Assembly (NCBI GenBank): GCA_037189845.1 | Contig: JBBCIS010000003.1 | Coordinates: 186,001-250,000 of the forward strand | DNA: 64,000 nt | Source of the DNA: JAMLHH01 sp037189845 | Lineage (GTDB): Bacteria; Bacteroidota; Bacteroidia; Chitinophagales; JADIYW01 | Reading direction: 5' to 3' | Part shown: positions 29,950 through 39,150 of the stretch, piece by piece | Position numbering within the stretch: the first letter of the stretch is position 1 | Layout of the letters: the number at the start of each line of letters is the position of its first letter | Translations under genes and position numbers: made by a program | Notes under the pieces: model-generated | The model's database searches: none | What the model saw: only the letters and a program-made list of their open reading frames with translations | Told to the model about the DNA's origin: nothing

Positions 29950-30012
29950 CTTTGATATCTTGAAAATCTAGGCAAATACCGGATAGCTGATATTGAAGTT
30001 ATATTTCTGTAT
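29950..30012 (-). pseudogene. 63-bp remnant of the hydroxylase gene 3' end
   Basis: 58 of 63 bases match 31952-32014, the last codons of the fatty-acid-hydroxylase-like gene. Read on the minus strand it encodes QKYNFNISYPVF as in the intact gene, but the next codons are Ala and TAG instead of Asp-Trp, so it is non-functional. Together with the intact copy it flanks the ELWxxDGT gene as a direct repeat. Confidence 0.85.
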
Positions 30013-30231
30013 TATTAAAAAAACAGTATCATCTATACACTAAGAGGGAGATCTTCATTAATTAATTTATTATTACCAAACTTTATATACTTGTTTTTAA
30101 TAAATTTGAATTTTCTGAGAAACTATATTGCTTTTGATTAGGATGATAACAGAAATAAAGCTTAGAAAATATTTTATTCAACAGCATTACAGAAAATCAT
30201 CCGCCAAAAGTTTATATAAAACACCTTGCAA

Positions 30232-31833
30232 ATGAAACAATTGATCATAACATTTCTTTTAACATTAATCTTTGTTGCTTTAGAAGCACAATCCTTTGAG
30301 ATGGTGAAAGATATAAATCCAAATGGCAATGCATTTTCTTATTCATACTCATTGCAAGCAATCGTCTATAAAGGTAAATTGTTCTTCACAGCTAATGATG
30401 GAAGCGGAGACTTTCTCTATTACACAGACGGTACTTCAGAAGGCACCCAAAAATTTCTAGCAGTTAATCTTAGGGGATCATCAGCCCCGATTTTTCATAT
30501 AGTAAATGATAAACTAATTTTTACAAACAATGACACCGAACACAATGCCGAACTTTGGGTAACAGATGGTACTACAAAGGGAACTCATTTACTAAAAGAT
30601 ATCCATCCGACCCGTTCATCAGAACCTAGATATATAAAAAGCTGGAATGGGAAGCTCTATTTTTCAGCTAATGATGGAGCACATGGAAATGAACTTTGGG
30701 TGAGTGATGGTACCCCGGAAGGCACACACATATTAAAAGATATTCACGAAAACGGATCTTCTAATCCAAGCAACTTTACGGTATATAATGGAAAAGTCTA
30801 CTTTAAAGCTACAGATGCAGTGCATGGAGATGCTTTATGGGTAACTGATGGTACTGCGGCAGGCACATCTCTGGCAATTAATATAAAGCCATATTTCTTA
30901 AATTATCCTATGCTGGTATATAAAAACAAGCTTTACTTTACTGCATCTGATAATATTCATGGTTATGAATTGTGGGCAACTGACGGTACTGAAGCCGGCA
31001 CACATATGATTAAAGACATCCATCCTAATGGCTCATCTAACCCGATTTACCTGACATTGCTTTCTGAAAAAATATTCTTTACAGCTGATGACGGCATACA
31101 TGGCACAGAAATCTGGGTAACGGATGGTACATCTGAGGGAACACATTTAGTTAAGGATATACGGCTTAACGAAACATCTGTTCCCGTTGAACTAATTGCA
31201 TTTTCCGGAAAATTATACTACGCAGCAGATGATGGTATTCACGGGGAAGAAATCTGGGTGACAGATGGTATGACTGAAACAACTACCTTGCTGAAAGATA
31301 TTCATCCGGAGTATGGTTCACACTATGAGGCATATTCTTTTGCTGAATATTCAGGAAAACTATACTTTGCTGCCAATGAGGATTATTCTAATCAACATCT
31401 ATGGGTAACAGACGGTACTCCTGAAGGTACTCAAAGATTGATGCCGGCTAACTACACTCCTGCCGACGATGATCCACTGGGTAGTGTCGGTGAATTTTTT
31501 GTATACAATAATGCTTTATACTTCTCCGCAGTCTACGACGATCGTGGAATCGAACTTTGGAAATATACTGATGCTACTGTTACTAATATTGACAGTAAAG
31601 CAAGTAATAACTTAGGCTTTTCATTATATCCCAATCCTGTAAAAGACAGAATAAATATTAACTACTCAGACAATATTGATCAAATAAAATTGATTGACAT
31701 CAATGGTCGAATCATTCGTGTATGGAATAATTATCAATCTTCTATAGATATTAAGAACCTGGATGCCGGAACATATTTTATACAGATAACTACAGACGAA
31801 AGAACAGGAACTAAGCTATTTATTAAAAATTAA
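30232..31833 (+). CDS. Secreted ELWxxDGT-repeat protein with T9SS sorting domain
   Basis: 533-aa exported protein. A signal peptide (residues 1-19, ending LEAQ) is followed by about eight beta-propeller-like repeats with the core ELWVTDGTxxGTxxLKDI, spaced about 45 residues (roughly 90-420), and a type A T9SS sorting domain from about 463 (LYPNPVKDRI ... LDAGTYFIQI). It should pass the outer membrane by type IX secretion and stay at the surface or be released. The function of ELWxxDGT repeats is unknown to me. ATG 30232 preferred over TTG 30226. Monocistronic, and flanked by the 63-bp direct repeat. Confidence 0.9.
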   Translation: MKQLIITFLLTLIFVALEAQSFEMVKDINPNGNAFSYSYSLQAIVYKGKLFFTANDGSGDFLYYTDGTSEGTQKFLAVNLRGSSAPIFHIVNDKLIFTNNDTEHNAELWVTDGTTKGTHLLKDIHPTRSSEPRYIKSWNGKLYFSANDGAHGNELWVSDGTPEGTHILKDIHENGSSNPSNFTVYNGKVYFKATDAVHGDALWVTDGTAAGTSLAINIKPYFLNYPMLVYKNKLYFTASDNIHGYELWATDGTEAGTHMIKDIHPNGSSNPIYLTLLSEKIFFTADDGIHGTEIWVTDGTSEGTHLVKDIRLNETSVPVELIAFSGKLYYAADDGIHGEEIWVTDGMTETTTLLKDIHPEYGSHYEAYSFAEYSGKLYFAANEDYSNQHLWVTDGTPEGTQRLMPANYTPADDDPLGSVGEFFVYNNALYFSAVYDDRGIELWKYTDATVTNIDSKASNNLGFSLYPNPVKDRININYSDNIDQIKLIDINGRIIRVWNNYQSSIDIKNLDAGTYFIQITTDERTGTKLFIKN

Positions 31834-31945
31834 ACTTTGATTTAGCTGAAATATCCGAATTCGGTGTAGTATATGTACAAATCTTCCTTTATCTAATTTT
31901 AGATCTTTTTCTTTCATCAGTTTTTTACTGAGTAACGTGATTATT

Positions 31946-32602
31946 CTATCTCTTTAATGTCTTGAAAATCCAGTCAAATACCGGATAGCTGATATTGAAG
32001 TTATATTTCTGCATCAAGTCAGGATTGTGATGCTGATAATGATAATTTCTGAGCTTTCTGATGAGCGGCAACTGTGCAATCCAGTGATGGTCAGGTAAGT
32101 GATAGCTCAGGTGTAGCCACTCATAATTGAGATAATAAGCTATCAGTGTTCCCAGCAACAACCAGGCAGCATTAGCTGACCAAAGCCAGTACATCAGCAA
32201 AGTGGCAGGGACTGCAAATCCGAAAAAGAAAAAAATCAGCAGCACCGGTGGAAACAAAATCATCTTAAAATCTTTTGGACTTTCACAATCCATTTTTTTA
32301 TCCGTGAAAAATCTGTGATGTTCCAGCGTATGTCGTTTAAATACTTTTCCCAGCCATTTCCTTTTGTGATGCATCGGACCTTTATGTCCCACGTATTCTA
32401 CCCAGTTGGCATAAAAGAATGTAAACGGAACGACCAGCCATTCTTTCCAGTCAACATCATCCAGCATAAAAATGCTCACAGCAATCACAGACAGACACAT
32501 CGTAGTAGTAAATAAAAAGTGCAGTTTCCCGCTGTAGGAAGCTGAAATATGTTCCCTGCGGTAACTGTTTCTGAATTCCTCTGTTTGCTGATGGAATGAC
32601 AT
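31946..32602 (-). CDS. Fatty acid hydroxylase / sterol desaturase superfamily protein
   Basis: 218-aa membrane di-iron enzyme. The histidine clusters that hold the iron are HKGPMHH, HTLEHH, HLSYHLPDHH and HYQHHN, and at least four hydrophobic segments separate them (about 25-45, 55-75, 113-135, 140-160). Such enzymes hydroxylate or desaturate lipids; the substrate cannot be told. ATG 32602 is preferred over TTG 32611. Convergent with the ELWxxDGT gene; a 3'-end fragment of this gene is present at 29950. Confidence 0.88.
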   Translation of the reverse strand: MSFHQQTEEFRNSYRREHISASYSGKLHFLFTTTMCLSVIAVSIFMLDDVDWKEWLVVPFTFFYANWVEYVGHKGPMHHKRKWLGKVFKRHTLEHHRFFTDKKMDCESPKDFKMILFPPVLLIFFFFGFAVPATLLMYWLWSANAAWLLLGTLIAYYLNYEWLHLSYHLPDHHWIAQLPLIRKLRNYHYQHHNPDLMQKYNFNISYPVFDWIFKTLKR

Positions 32603-32717
32603 TATTATCAAGTTAGAGATTTTCTGATACTAATACAATGTATCTGAAATAAAAAGAGACTACCCTAAAGCAGCCTCATAAAAATGTGAGAAAGAGACAT
32701 AAACAACCATGCAACCT

Positions 32718-35084
32718 TTATCTGACAACCATCACTTTTTCAGCTTCAGTAACAACACCTTCTTTTATAATCCTGATATAATAATTCCCTGCAGCCAGGC
32801 CGGAAATATCCAATTGTGTAATAACATCTGTTCTTTGAACAGACGAAACAACTCTTCCCAGTACATCTGTCAGAACTATGTATTCTGATGCATTATTATG
32901 TCTGCCATTCACAACTACATTTATGATGTTATTTGCAGGATTTGGATAAACCTTCACAAAACTATTTGTACAATTCAAATTCACGGAGACGGTTGGAAGC
33001 AATTCTTCTACCCCATCAAAATCAGTCTGCCCGATACGATAATACACCAGTCCCGTATATTCATAAGAATCTGTAAACGAATACTGATGACGAACACTGG
33101 AAGTGCCGTTACCTGTAATTCTGGTCAGCTCCTCCCAGCTATGGAAATCTGTACTTCTGTACAAGGTAAAGTAGTCATTGTTCAGCTCCGATGCAGTCGC
33201 CCATTCTAAATAGATGTTGCAAGCTCTGACAGCAGCATTGAAATACAACAATTCTACCGGCAATGCGCTTTCTGTCAGAATCGTATAGCTTGCAGGAGGG
33301 CTGGAAAATCCTGCAGCATCAACAATTGAATATGTAAATCCTATGGGATATTCTATTCCCGAACCTTCACGGGCATAAATAACGAGCTTAGAGGGATTAT
33401 AGTCCGGTATAGTATCTCCCGGAACCAGCTGTCTGACGCTTGCTTCTCCTCCAAAGTCATAGAACAATATTGTGGACTCATATAGAGAACTCAGTACAAA
33501 AGTGCTGCCTTCGTTACACTCTTCCTCATCAGGACAATCTTCTGCATCCCGGCCTGTGAGCAGTCCGTTATTCAGGTATCCAGTCAACGCAGAGTTGTCC
33601 GTAGCTATCACAAAGTATCTCATACCCGACTCTATGGTACCCGGGTCAGGATATCTCATTGGAGCAGTTTCACTGAATACCGGGCTGGGTACAAAGTATG
33701 ATTTGTTGTCAGCCACAGGAGGGCGCTGAATGCCTAATCTTACATTTGTAACAGAAGCTGTACCTACGGCAACATTTATCCTGCTATTAGCCGGAATACC
33801 GTCATGACCACTTCCTGTTCCCAAAAATTCTCCGGTACTGATCCATCCGGGAGGCAGGCCGGCTACAGGAGCAGTACCGGCAAATGTACCCGGGACAACG
33901 GAACTCTGGTTCAATACAACAATAAAATTTGTAGAAGGCGTAACACCGTGAGCATCTGTAAAAGTAAAGCCGCCTGTCACAGGATTGACCAGTTGATTAC
34001 CCACGACCAAGCCAGAAGATGCATTGACTAATGTAGCATAAACCGTTCCTGTAAACGGTGCTCCATTCACGGTATTGTCAGTGAGCCCGTTTGTATCATT
34101 ATATACATTGCCTGAAATCGTAACATTATTCATATCTAATGAAGCAGATATCATCGAGCCATCACCCGCGCGTCTGTTGGCGCTGGACCAGTCCACCGAA
34201 GCTTCTCCTCCGTCACCTCTTATATAAACACTAAAAGTGATGCTGGTTACCGGCACTCCTCCGCTGTTTACCCGCACACTACCGGCGCTGGCATTGCCCG
34301 ATGTAACTGTATAATGATTAAAATCATTATGTTTGGCAGTTGCAGAGTTTAAAATTTTATTATCAGATGTTACATTAAATCTTGGATTACCCGATAGCCT
34401 TGTAAGTGACAAATTGCTGTTGTCCAATTCAAATTCTGTATAAAAACCCATAAAATCCGGTGCAGTACCATAAGCACCACCCATTCCTGTAAAATGCAAT
34501 ACCGGATTAACAACCGGACGGCTAAATGTAAATGTTATCTTGCCGTAATAATATCTTCCGGAGCGATTTTTACCTCTTTGATAATAGGTATCTACAAACA
34601 TGTGAAATCCATAGTTGTAATCCACATCAAAATTGGTTCCTGCAGCCGATCCTGAGCCCGAAGTAAAATACGAATCAACGGGAGAACCTGAACCTGTAGC
34701 ATTCATCAGGTTAAATGCCTGCATTCCCGCCAGTGTGCTGTTACTTTCCGGACTGGTTTGTGTCTGAGCACCAAATGTCATCCCCGGGTACGTTGAGGAT
34801 GTATACTGCTGGTCAGAAAATGACAAGGTTAAAGTAACCTGAGGAGTATAGACACCCGAAGATGTATTTCTGGCGGTATTACTTCTGAAAATAGCAGGGC
34901 CATTAATTGTTTTTGGCCCATTCGTCGTCAGATTATTAGGACTTGCATTGTTCTGTGCAGCAAATAGTTCCAATTGCTGGGCCACTGCCAATGTGGTCTG
35001 AAAGGATAATAAGATACCCAATAAAAAAATAAAATATGTCCTGGAAATCTTAATAGTAAATAAGTCTGTAGCTTTAATTTTCAT
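32718..35084 (-). CDS. T9SS-secreted surface protein, 788 aa
   Basis: Exported protein with a signal peptide (residues 1-36, ending AVAQ), an N-terminal domain of about 40-310 rich in Ser/Gly/Asn with no recognised family, one SdrD/CNA-B-like module at about 315-430 (ISGNVYNDTNGLTDN...), and a conserved block (YFVPSPVFSET ... EDCPDEEECNEGS ... PGDTIPDYNPSKLVIY) shared with the 1190-aa protein at 43296. A fibronectin-like module (LEWATASELNNDYF) precedes the T9SS type A sorting domain (VKVYPNPANNIINV ... LAAGNYYIRI). Probably an adhesin or structural surface protein. Divergent from the first response regulator across a 1.3-kb gap holding a candidate operator and an RNA element. Confidence 0.9.
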   Translation of the reverse strand: MKIKATDLFTIKISRTYFIFLLGILLSFQTTLAVAQQLELFAAQNNASPNNLTTNGPKTINGPAIFRSNTARNTSSGVYTPQVTLTLSFSDQQYTSSTYPGMTFGAQTQTSPESNSTLAGMQAFNLMNATGSGSPVDSYFTSGSGSAAGTNFDVDYNYGFHMFVDTYYQRGKNRSGRYYYGKITFTFSRPVVNPVLHFTGMGGAYGTAPDFMGFYTEFELDNSNLSLTRLSGNPRFNVTSDNKILNSATAKHNDFNHYTVTSGNASAGSVRVNSGGVPVTSITFSVYIRGDGGEASVDWSSANRRAGDGSMISASLDMNNVTISGNVYNDTNGLTDNTVNGAPFTGTVYATLVNASSGLVVGNQLVNPVTGGFTFTDAHGVTPSTNFIVVLNQSSVVPGTFAGTAPVAGLPPGWISTGEFLGTGSGHDGIPANSRINVAVGTASVTNVRLGIQRPPVADNKSYFVPSPVFSETAPMRYPDPGTIESGMRYFVIATDNSALTGYLNNGLLTGRDAEDCPDEEECNEGSTFVLSSLYESTILFYDFGGEASVRQLVPGDTIPDYNPSKLVIYAREGSGIEYPIGFTYSIVDAAGFSSPPASYTILTESALPVELLYFNAAVRACNIYLEWATASELNNDYFTLYRSTDFHSWEELTRITGNGTSSVRHQYSFTDSYEYTGLVYYRIGQTDFDGVEELLPTVSVNLNCTNSFVKVYPNPANNIINVVVNGRHNNASEYIVLTDVLGRVVSSVQRTDVITQLDISGLAAGNYYIRIIKEGVVTEAEKVMVVR

Positions 35085-35484
35085 TTATATAATTTTATGA
35101 TTCAATTAAATTTTATAATATTATCTACTTGAATTTGCCGGATAACTGAGATCTGTGCCAGTATTGTAACAGTAAGGCACAAAGCGCAACAAATGCAACA
35201 GTTTAATTATCCTTTCTTTAAAATCCCAGTGTATATTTATATCCATAATCAATAGTTTTCAGATCAATTGCGGGCTTACAAATGATACCTGTAGAATAAA
35301 GACATCGCTTCTTTTGGCCTGAGCCAGAATAAGCTGAGTGTCTCCTATACCGGGCTAATTCAACACAAAGAATAAATCAAAAAACACCTGTTTGCCTCAC
35401 AACAAGTCAAAGGTATATTGCAATAAGACACCTATATAAAAATGCCATATACAATCCCTATATAATGCTACCCATATAGAGCGA

Positions 35485-35502
35485 ATAGCATATTCTTGCT
35501 AT
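35485..35502. promoter_or_regulatory. Candidate operator ATAGCA-N6-TGCTAT
   Basis: Perfect 6+6 inverted repeat with a 6-bp spacer (TATTCT), about 400 bp upstream of the 788-aa surface protein gene. Identical half-sites and spacing recur at 42801 and 59147, with near matches at 36214, 49797 and 59453. Confidence 0.55.
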
Positions 35503-35935
35503 ACAGCTACATATATTATCCGACAAACAGCACATCAATTGCAGCAACAACACGTACATATAATCTTATAACAACATAATGGCTTTACTGTCTTTTGATA
35601 TAATACTATACAGTAGAGTTATAATGAAAATAAACAATACGTCATCCTGAAAGGGGCTGAACATATTACTATTGAGATGTTTTCAGCTCTTACTTAATTT
35701 ATGCTTTCTTAGAAAAAGCATGTTAAATGCTTCGGTCTTGCCCAGGATCCCACTGTTTCATATCGGGAAGCTTATACTTGTGCTGAGTCAACTGAAGTAT
35801 AGTTACCGGGCTACCAATAATAATAGTATCACATTTTACGACTATGTCAATTCATTTTCGACACTTGTATTTTGAAAGCTTATATGTCAGTTCAAATAAC
35901 TATACTTATTGATATCACTTTAAGATCTTACAGAT

Positions 35936-36024
35936 AAAAAAAGGAGTTAATCAAGTCCGATAACTCCTCTTCTCTGGATGTAATACATGAGTGTGTGTAT
36001 TTGTGTGTGTGGTATATTACATCC
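35936..36024 (-). ncRNA. Candidate structured RNA B: CA-rich-loop stem followed by terminator
   Basis: On the minus strand GGATGTAATA (36024-36015) pairs perfectly with TATTACATCC (35985-35976) around a 29-nt loop containing two ACACACAC-like runs. Seven nucleotides later an 8-bp terminator stem (35968-35961 with 35949-35942) ends in T7. It has the same architecture as elements A, C and D but no shared stem sequence. No protein start follows closely (the next minus-strand gene begins 850 bp away), which favours an independent short RNA. Confidence 0.65.
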
Positions 36025-36213
36025 GGATATTTTTTTTAAAATCTTATTTTATCATCTATATTATACCTTAATTCTTACTTGATATCAACACTTTACTTAT
36101 ATTCAATTATATTATCTGAATTGATTTTGCACGTCTAAAAGTAATAGAATTGTTATTCCCAAAAAACCATTACCTATCGTTTCTATATAATATTGCTACT
36201 TATATATCGAAAA

Positions 36214-36231
36214 ATGACATTTTTATGCTAT
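36214..36231. promoter_or_regulatory. Weaker copy of the ATAGCA-N6-TGCTAT site
   Basis: ATGACA-TTTTTA-TGCTAT: the right half is perfect, the left half has two mismatches, and the spacer is the same length and sequence as in the 42801 site. About 185 bp upstream of the response regulator at 36415. Confidence 0.4.
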
Positions 36232-36414
36232 TAGTTTTTATACTATTAATTAAAGATAATTACTGATTTTTGTAGTGTGATTGATAGAAGAGCATTTAGC
36301 TCTTATTAAGAATATAGTGCTTATTAAAAATTATTTATAAAATAACAACTACCCTTCTGTCATGCATGAGGTTAGAAATTCAATGTCCTTTTAAAAGATT
36401 AGACTATAAAAATT

Positions 36415-37050
36415 ATGATTACAAAAAATGCGGTTAGTGTAGTAATTCTTGATGATCACCTGATTTTCGCCGAAACATTTTCCATCTTACTGGAAAGAAT
36501 GAGAATATTCCAATTTATACACACTTTTACTAATGCCGAAGAAATGATTGATTTTACAGTGGAGAACCACCAGACTCCTTATTTGTTCTTTCTGGATTAT
36601 CATCTGAACAATGAGAACTCATTGTATCTTGTCAATGATTTAAAGAGGCTTAACAAGCAAAATAAAATTATTTTTCTCAGTGGAGTCGTTAATCCGATGT
36701 TGATTAACAATATTCTCAACCATAATATAAATGGTTTTGTAAGTAAGATGAGTGGAACGGATATTATTCTGGAATGTATTACTACCGTACAGAAAAACCA
36801 GAAATACATTTGCCCGCATATTAAAGCCATTATCAAAGAAAACGAAAAGCTGGATGCAGTAAATTTTACTGACCGGGAAATTCAGATCTTACAGTTTTTT
36901 GCTCAGGGGTACTCGATTTCCAAGACGGCTGAGCTCACTTTTCTGAGTAAACACACTATTGTTGCTCACAGAAGAAAAATGATGACAAAATCTAACTGTA
37001 AATCTATTACTGAACTCTTAGCATTTGCGCGAAAAACAGAACTGATATAG
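36415..37050 (+). CDS. NarL/LuxR-family response regulator (RR1)
   Basis: 211-aa response regulator. The receiver domain (1-125) has the acidic pair in VVILDDHL and the phospho-acceptor Asp in FFLDYHL; the C-terminal LuxR-type helix-turn-helix (about 145-205) reads FTDREIQILQFFAQGYSISKTAELTFLSKHTIVAHRRKMM. Its partner is most likely the sensor kinase starting 57 bp downstream. One of four paralogous regulators in this window (also 41364, 48696, 58323) that share the SKHTxxAHRRxMM and KSITELL signatures. All receiver key residues are present. Confidence 0.93.
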   Translation: MITKNAVSVVILDDHLIFAETFSILLERMRIFQFIHTFTNAEEMIDFTVENHQTPYLFFLDYHLNNENSLYLVNDLKRLNKQNKIIFLSGVVNPMLINNILNHNINGFVSKMSGTDIILECITTVQKNQKYICPHIKAIIKENEKLDAVNFTDREIQILQFFAQGYSISKTAELTFLSKHTIVAHRRKMMTKSNCKSITELLAFARKTELI

Positions 37051-37106
37051 GCTTTCCCTATATTTACATAAACCACAAAATGCTAAAGTATTTTCTTTGG
37101 CAATAA

Positions 37107-39080
37107 TTGAAGTCTGCTAAATATAAACGAGTGATACACAGCAATATTTACCAGTATATTTTAAGAGCATGGCTGTTGCTTTTTTTAAATTGCACAGTTC
37201 ATAGCACAGGTTTTTCCAATACACCCGGTCTTGTCAGAGCACAATTCGATCAATTGGAAGATCAATACAATGAAAAGATTTTTAGCGACTCGGTCTATAT
37301 GAAGAAGATCGACTCGCTCACCTATGGCTTTGTTTCGCAAGGAATTATTTTAAAAACAGACGAGCTGCTACAGCATTTGTCTCTCTTCCATCACCTCGCA
37401 TGGCAAGGAAAAAAGAATTCAGAAAAGAAAGTTTTGTATTACAAAATCCTGAAACGGAATGCCAATCTTGCAGGTCGTGGAGGTGAGGCGGTATTCTTTG
37501 CTGAAAAGATGGATGCTGAAATACGTAAAGCAGGAAAAGCTCCTTCTATTCTTGAAACTTACGAAAGGTGTTATTTCCATATTGTCAATGAGAATTACAC
37601 GAAAGCTGTAGATGTATATGAAACGGACATACAGCTTATACAACGTTATCCGGATCTTTATCTGAAAGACAGCATTACTGCCGGGGCGGTAAACGATTTG
37701 CTGGGACTCAATGCACTGATCATAGCTGCCCACATAAAGCTGAAAGACACATTGAAAGTTCAGAGAGGAATAGATATTTCAGAAAAAATCCGGGCAAGCA
37801 TACTCCGCAAGAAAAATGCAAGTCCTTACGATGTGGCTTCTTCTGAAATATTGATTAAAATGCTTTACAAAGATCAGGCGTATTTTCTCAAAGATTTCAA
37901 ACGCTCAGAAAAAGAAGCTCTGGAAATAATGAAAATTTCCAATGAAAACAAAAAGGCCCTGGGAGACTTCTATGAGTTTGTCAAAGTAAATATTTTAGAA
38001 TCCCTGATTGATGTCTACCTGACCATAGAAGATTATCCCAAAGCAGAATATTATATTCAGGAATATGAAAGTGCGCCGGAGCAGCTGATTGACCAGAGCT
38101 ACCTTGTAGAACATTTCAAATCAGATTTATACGCAGGACAAGAGAAATACAAAGAAGCTTATGAGCTGCTTTCCAACGCTCTGACCAACAAGGACAAAGT
38201 GTACTCCACTCTTGCAAATGAAATGGATGAGCTCCTTTATGCTCATACCGAGTCTGAATTCAACAGGCTTGCATTGGAAAAAGTAGAAAAAGATAAACGC
38301 AACCGTTTGATTATCATATTTATAATATCAGGCATTGCGTTTATAGCCATTACAGCTATCATCATTATGATGCGCCGGAAAGAGCTAAAGGCAAAAAACC
38401 GCATCCAAAAGCTCAATAATGTGATTAACATACAGATCTCAGCAATGGAAGAAGTAAAGTTACAGGCAATGATCGAGGAACAACAACGACTTGGAAAAGA
38501 GCTCCATGATGGCTTGTCCGCATCTATAGCAAGCATCAAGCACCAGATAGAGCTGGCCGGGTCGCACACAGAAGATATCGAAAACCAGAAAGAGCTTCAG
38601 CGTATCAATACCCTTCTCAATGAAGCATATCTGAAAGTAAGGAGTAAAAGCCACAACTGGTATCAGAATACAGATAAATCTCTGGAAGAATCATTTGAAA
38701 AGCGCATCAAAAATCTCATTGACAGCGCTTTACCCAATAATCATTATAATAAAAATATAGAAATAGACGATGGCGCGCTATCCAATACCAATCTTGAGAC
38801 ACGAATAGAATTACTAAGGATAGTGCAGGAATCCATTGTAAATATTATGAAGCATGCAAATGCCAAAACAATTTCTATGCTGATATACCAGGAGCAGGAC
38901 AGCCTTATATTAAGTATCAGGGATGATGGAAAAGGATTTGACACAAGTATTATTCACTCAAAAAACAGCCTTGGATTACATTCCATTAAAAACAGAGTAG
39001 ATAAGCTATCAGGTACTTTACAGCTACTCTCAGATAGGAATGGTACGGAAATTATTGTATCAATACCTTTCAGCTATTGA
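37107..39080 (+). CDS. Sensor histidine kinase with TPR-like periplasmic sensor (HK1)
   Basis: 657-aa membrane kinase of the NarX/DesK (HisKA_3) type. A hydrophobic N-terminus (about 15-32) acts as signal or anchor. Residues 35-390 form a helical TPR-like periplasmic sensor, a single membrane segment follows at about 399-421 (LIIIFIISGIAFIAITAIIIMM), a short coiled coil links to the dimerisation domain with phospho-acceptor His467 (GKELHDGLSASIASIK), and the HATPase_c domain has an N box (VQESIVNIMKHA) and DDGKGF. No in-frame ATG is available near the 5' end; TTG 37107 or GTG 37131 must serve, so the start is uncertain. Probably phosphorylates RR1 encoded just upstream. Confidence 0.9.
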   Translation: MKSAKYKRVIHSNIYQYILRAWLLLFLNCTVHSTGFSNTPGLVRAQFDQLEDQYNEKIFSDSVYMKKIDSLTYGFVSQGIILKTDELLQHLSLFHHLAWQGKKNSEKKVLYYKILKRNANLAGRGGEAVFFAEKMDAEIRKAGKAPSILETYERCYFHIVNENYTKAVDVYETDIQLIQRYPDLYLKDSITAGAVNDLLGLNALIIAAHIKLKDTLKVQRGIDISEKIRASILRKKNASPYDVASSEILIKMLYKDQAYFLKDFKRSEKEALEIMKISNENKKALGDFYEFVKVNILESLIDVYLTIEDYPKAEYYIQEYESAPEQLIDQSYLVEHFKSDLYAGQEKYKEAYELLSNALTNKDKVYSTLANEMDELLYAHTESEFNRLALEKVEKDKRNRLIIIFIISGIAFIAITAIIIMMRRKELKAKNRIQKLNNVINIQISAMEEVKLQAMIEEQQRLGKELHDGLSASIASIKHQIELAGSHTEDIENQKELQRINTLLNEAYLKVRSKSHNWYQNTDKSLEESFEKRIKNLIDSALPNNHYNKNIEIDDGALSNTNLETRIELLRIVQESIVNIMKHANAKTISMLIYQEQDSLILSIRDDGKGFDTSIIHSKNSLGLHSIKNRVDKLSGTLQLLSDRNGTEIIVSIPFSY

Positions 39081-39150
39081 AAACAGTAATGAGAACAGAT
39101 CGCAGGCGAAATTTTCATACTATATTATTCTCACATAATTATATATTTTC

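Larger units (their letters stand above)
29255..30231. other. Divergent AT-rich intergenic region with an RNA element and a gene remnant
   Basis: 977 bp between divergent ileS and the ELWxxDGT gene. It holds the minus-strand hairpin/terminator element at 29608-29708 and a 63-bp copy of the hydroxylase gene 3' end at 29950-30012. The rest is AT-rich without convincing coding. Confidence 0.6.
35085..36414. other. Long divergent intergenic region with regulatory elements
   Basis: 1.33 kb, very AT-rich, between the 788-aa surface protein and the first response regulator. It contains a perfect ATAGCA-N6-TGCTAT site (35485-35502), candidate RNA B (35936-36024) and a second, weaker site (36214-36231). 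A 67-codon frame at 35672 has no coding character. Confidence 0.6.
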
